A stretch of 64,000 bases of DNA from Micromonospora inyonensis (GTDB lineage Bacteria; Actinomycetota; Actinomycetes; Mycobacteriales; Micromonosporaceae), in the NCBI RefSeq assembly GCF_900091415.1, contig NZ_FMHU01000002.1, positions 558,001-622,000 on the forward strand, in the 5' to 3' direction. The notes under the pieces are model-generated. The model had not been told where the DNA came from and did no database searches. It saw nothing but the letters and a program-made list of their open reading frames with translations. A program made the position numbers and the translations under genes. Of the stretch, positions 24,501 to 27,500 are shown piece by piece. Within the stretch, counting starts at the first letter, position 1. Each line of letters opens with the position of its first letter.

Positions 24501-27500
24501 CTCGTGGTGCAGATATCCGCGGACATCTACGGCTGATGGTGCCGATATCCGCTCACCCAAGGACGCCGTGACCTCCACCCGCGCCACCTCGATGACTTGC
24601 GTGAACAACCGGTCCCACGCGTCTGACCGCACCAGCCCGACCGGCAGGGAGGGTAACGACGGGGGCCGGGCAGCCCCATCCATCCCGGCCAGATCCCGGT
24701 GTTCCGGAACGGTGACGGTCGCGGCGTCTCCCACCATCGACGGCGACCGTGGGACACCCACCCCGTCGGTGGTCCCCACGAACCGCAACCGGGCAGGACG
24801 GGCGGGCCCCCGGGCCAGCCCGCCCCGCTGACCGTCCAGGAACACCACCCTCCCGTCATCGGCGTGCACCACGTTGACGGCATGTTGAATCGTGCCGTCC
24901 TCACCGGTCATGACCAGCACACCCCGGGCGCCGGGCTCCGCCGCGGCCATGACCGCCACCACCGCGTCGTAGTCGGCCACCTCCACCAACGGCCGCCCCG
25001 CGTACCGCTGCAGCCACACCACCGGCAGCTTCACTTCGGGCGGTACCGTCCAGCCCGCTCTGTCCGCCAGCGACATGTCAGTACCGATCGCCGTCAGAAC
25101 GCAGTTGGTGGCGTAGTCGCCTCCACGGCCCGGGTTCACACCGCCCAGCCAACCGAACCGGACCGACACCTCAACCGCCGACATCTGACTCGGTAGCGGC
25201 ACATCCCCGCGTCCCGCCGCAACAGCCACGTCCGGTGGGGGTGGCGGCTGCTGTGGCGGGGTCGCTGTGGACGGGGCTGGTGCTGCCACGTCCGTGTGGT
25301 GCGTGAGGGTCGACGGGTCGCGCGAGCCGTCGGGTTGGGCAGGGCCACCACCAGCCGGCTCGTCCAGCGAGGAAACGTCACTGACCGTCATGGTGTCGTT
25401 GAAGTCGCTGTCACGGCTGAACATGTCGTCACTGAAGACGGACAGGTCACTGACCGACGCTGTGTCGCTGGCGTGGTGGTGGTTCGGCGTGCTGTCGACG
25501 CGAAGGGGTGCGCCACCCGGCACCGTGCTGCGGACACCGACCGCGTCCGGCGTGCCCGCCGTGCTGGGCATAACCGGCGTACCGGGGGTGGCGGGCGTGC
25601 CGAGGGTGGCAGTGGCCTGGGCGAGTACCTGGTGGTATCCGTCGACCCAATCCTCTTGGAAGGATTTGGCGAGGGTGTCGTGGCGGGCCGGCTCGACGTC
25701 GTACTGGTCGGCCAGGGCGCTGAACTGGGTCTGCGCCAGGCTGGCCGCCGCCGCGGTGTGCTGCTCGGGGGTCGCCGGCACCGTGGGCACGTCGGTGCGC
25801 CGGCTCGCCGGGGCTTCCACCGGGGACGGGGCGGTGTCCGGTGCGGTGGTGTCGGGGATGCTCGCGGCCGTGACCCGGGCGGGCAGGTCGGTGACCACCT
25901 GCCGGACCACGTCCGCCACGGCGTTGACCTGCGCGGCGCTCGGACTGCTCGCCGCAGCCGGCAACACGCTGGGCGGCACGGTGAGGGGTGCGGTGGGTAG
26001 GGGAGTGGTGCCGAGGATCGCGTCGAGGCTCCGGTCCACGTGGGTTCGCACGTCACGGACGACCGCCGCGCGCACGGCGTCCGACGGGACCGCCGCCGCC
26101 CCGGATCCTCCCGGCACGCCAGCGCTCCCTGACGTGCCGACGGCTGTCGGCAGGGCGGCGCCTCCCGGCAGACCAGGGGCCCCCGGCACGTAAGCGTCCC
26201 CCGGCACCTGAGCGCTCCCTGGTCGGACGACGCCGTCTGGCAGGGTGGCGGTCGCCGGTGTGCCGGTGGTGAGGTACTGGTCGATGTGGTGCTGGGCGGC
26301 CAGATGCACGGCCGCGCGCAGCGCCTGCCGGTCGAACTCCGCCGGCAACGCGGCGACGACCTGCTCCGGCCGTACCGCGGCCGGGATCGGCCCACCGGTG
26401 GTGACCGACCCCGCGAGGGCTTCGGTGATCCGGGCGACGGCCTGGTCCCGGACACCGGTCAGATACTGGCCGGTGAGAGCGGTGGCCGGTAGGCCGATCT
26501 GCGACAGGAACGCGGGAACGGCCGGGTCGTCCTGCCGGGTGGCGGCCCACTCGGTGAAGACCTGCTTGACCGGCACGGGAAGCGCGGCCAGGAACTGCCG
26601 CGCCTGCCCCGTCCCGGCGAGCAGCCCACCGTAGTGATCCACCAGTTCCCGCTGGAACCGCTGCCACTGCTCCACCACCGGCGCGCCGGCGACCGCTACC
26701 CACTCCGGCACGGGCACCGGCGGCACCGTCGGCACCGAGAAGTTCGGCACGGACCACGACGGAACCGGCAGGTCCGGCGTCGACCACGCCGGCACGGGCA
26801 TCGGTTCAGGCGCCGCAGGCGCCGCAGGCGCCGGTGGCGACAGCGCCGGTGCCGACACCAGCGGGACGGGCACCGGGGCCGGCCCGCCAGAGCCCGCACC
26901 CGCCGGATCGTCGACCTCCGGCTGATACGTGGACGGTGCCGGAGTGACCGGAGCGACCGGCCTGCCGTCGGCGGTGAAACCGGTACCGGCGGGCATGTTC
27001 CACCGGGGCCGGGTCGGATTGAACCCCAAACCGACAGCCACGCGACGCGCAGCGGCCCCCGCCCCGGACGCGCCCAACTCACCCGACCCCGACAACGCCC
27101 CGGAAATCACGGCCATACCGAGACCACTGGGGTCGTAGGTCCCGTCGACGATGTAGCTGGCGGCGATGTCGCCGACCACCTCCAGGCCGATCTCCGACAC
27201 CGGCACCATCATCAGGCTGGTCAGCAGGTTACGCGTGGCATCCGACACTTCGAACTTCGCCAGACCACCACCCACGACCCCGGCGAACCGGCCCAACGCC
27301 GGCCCGGCCGCCGTGGTGACACCCGCCACCGCCAACCCGTACAACGCCTGCTTACCGACCTGCGCCCAGTCGACCCCCGGCATCAGACCATCAGCCAGCA
27401 TGCTGATCTGCGCCAACAACGACGACCCCGGCATGAACAACATCTGGATCGCCGTGCTGCTCGCCGCCGCCCGCACCATCGACGACCGCAGGATCGTCTG

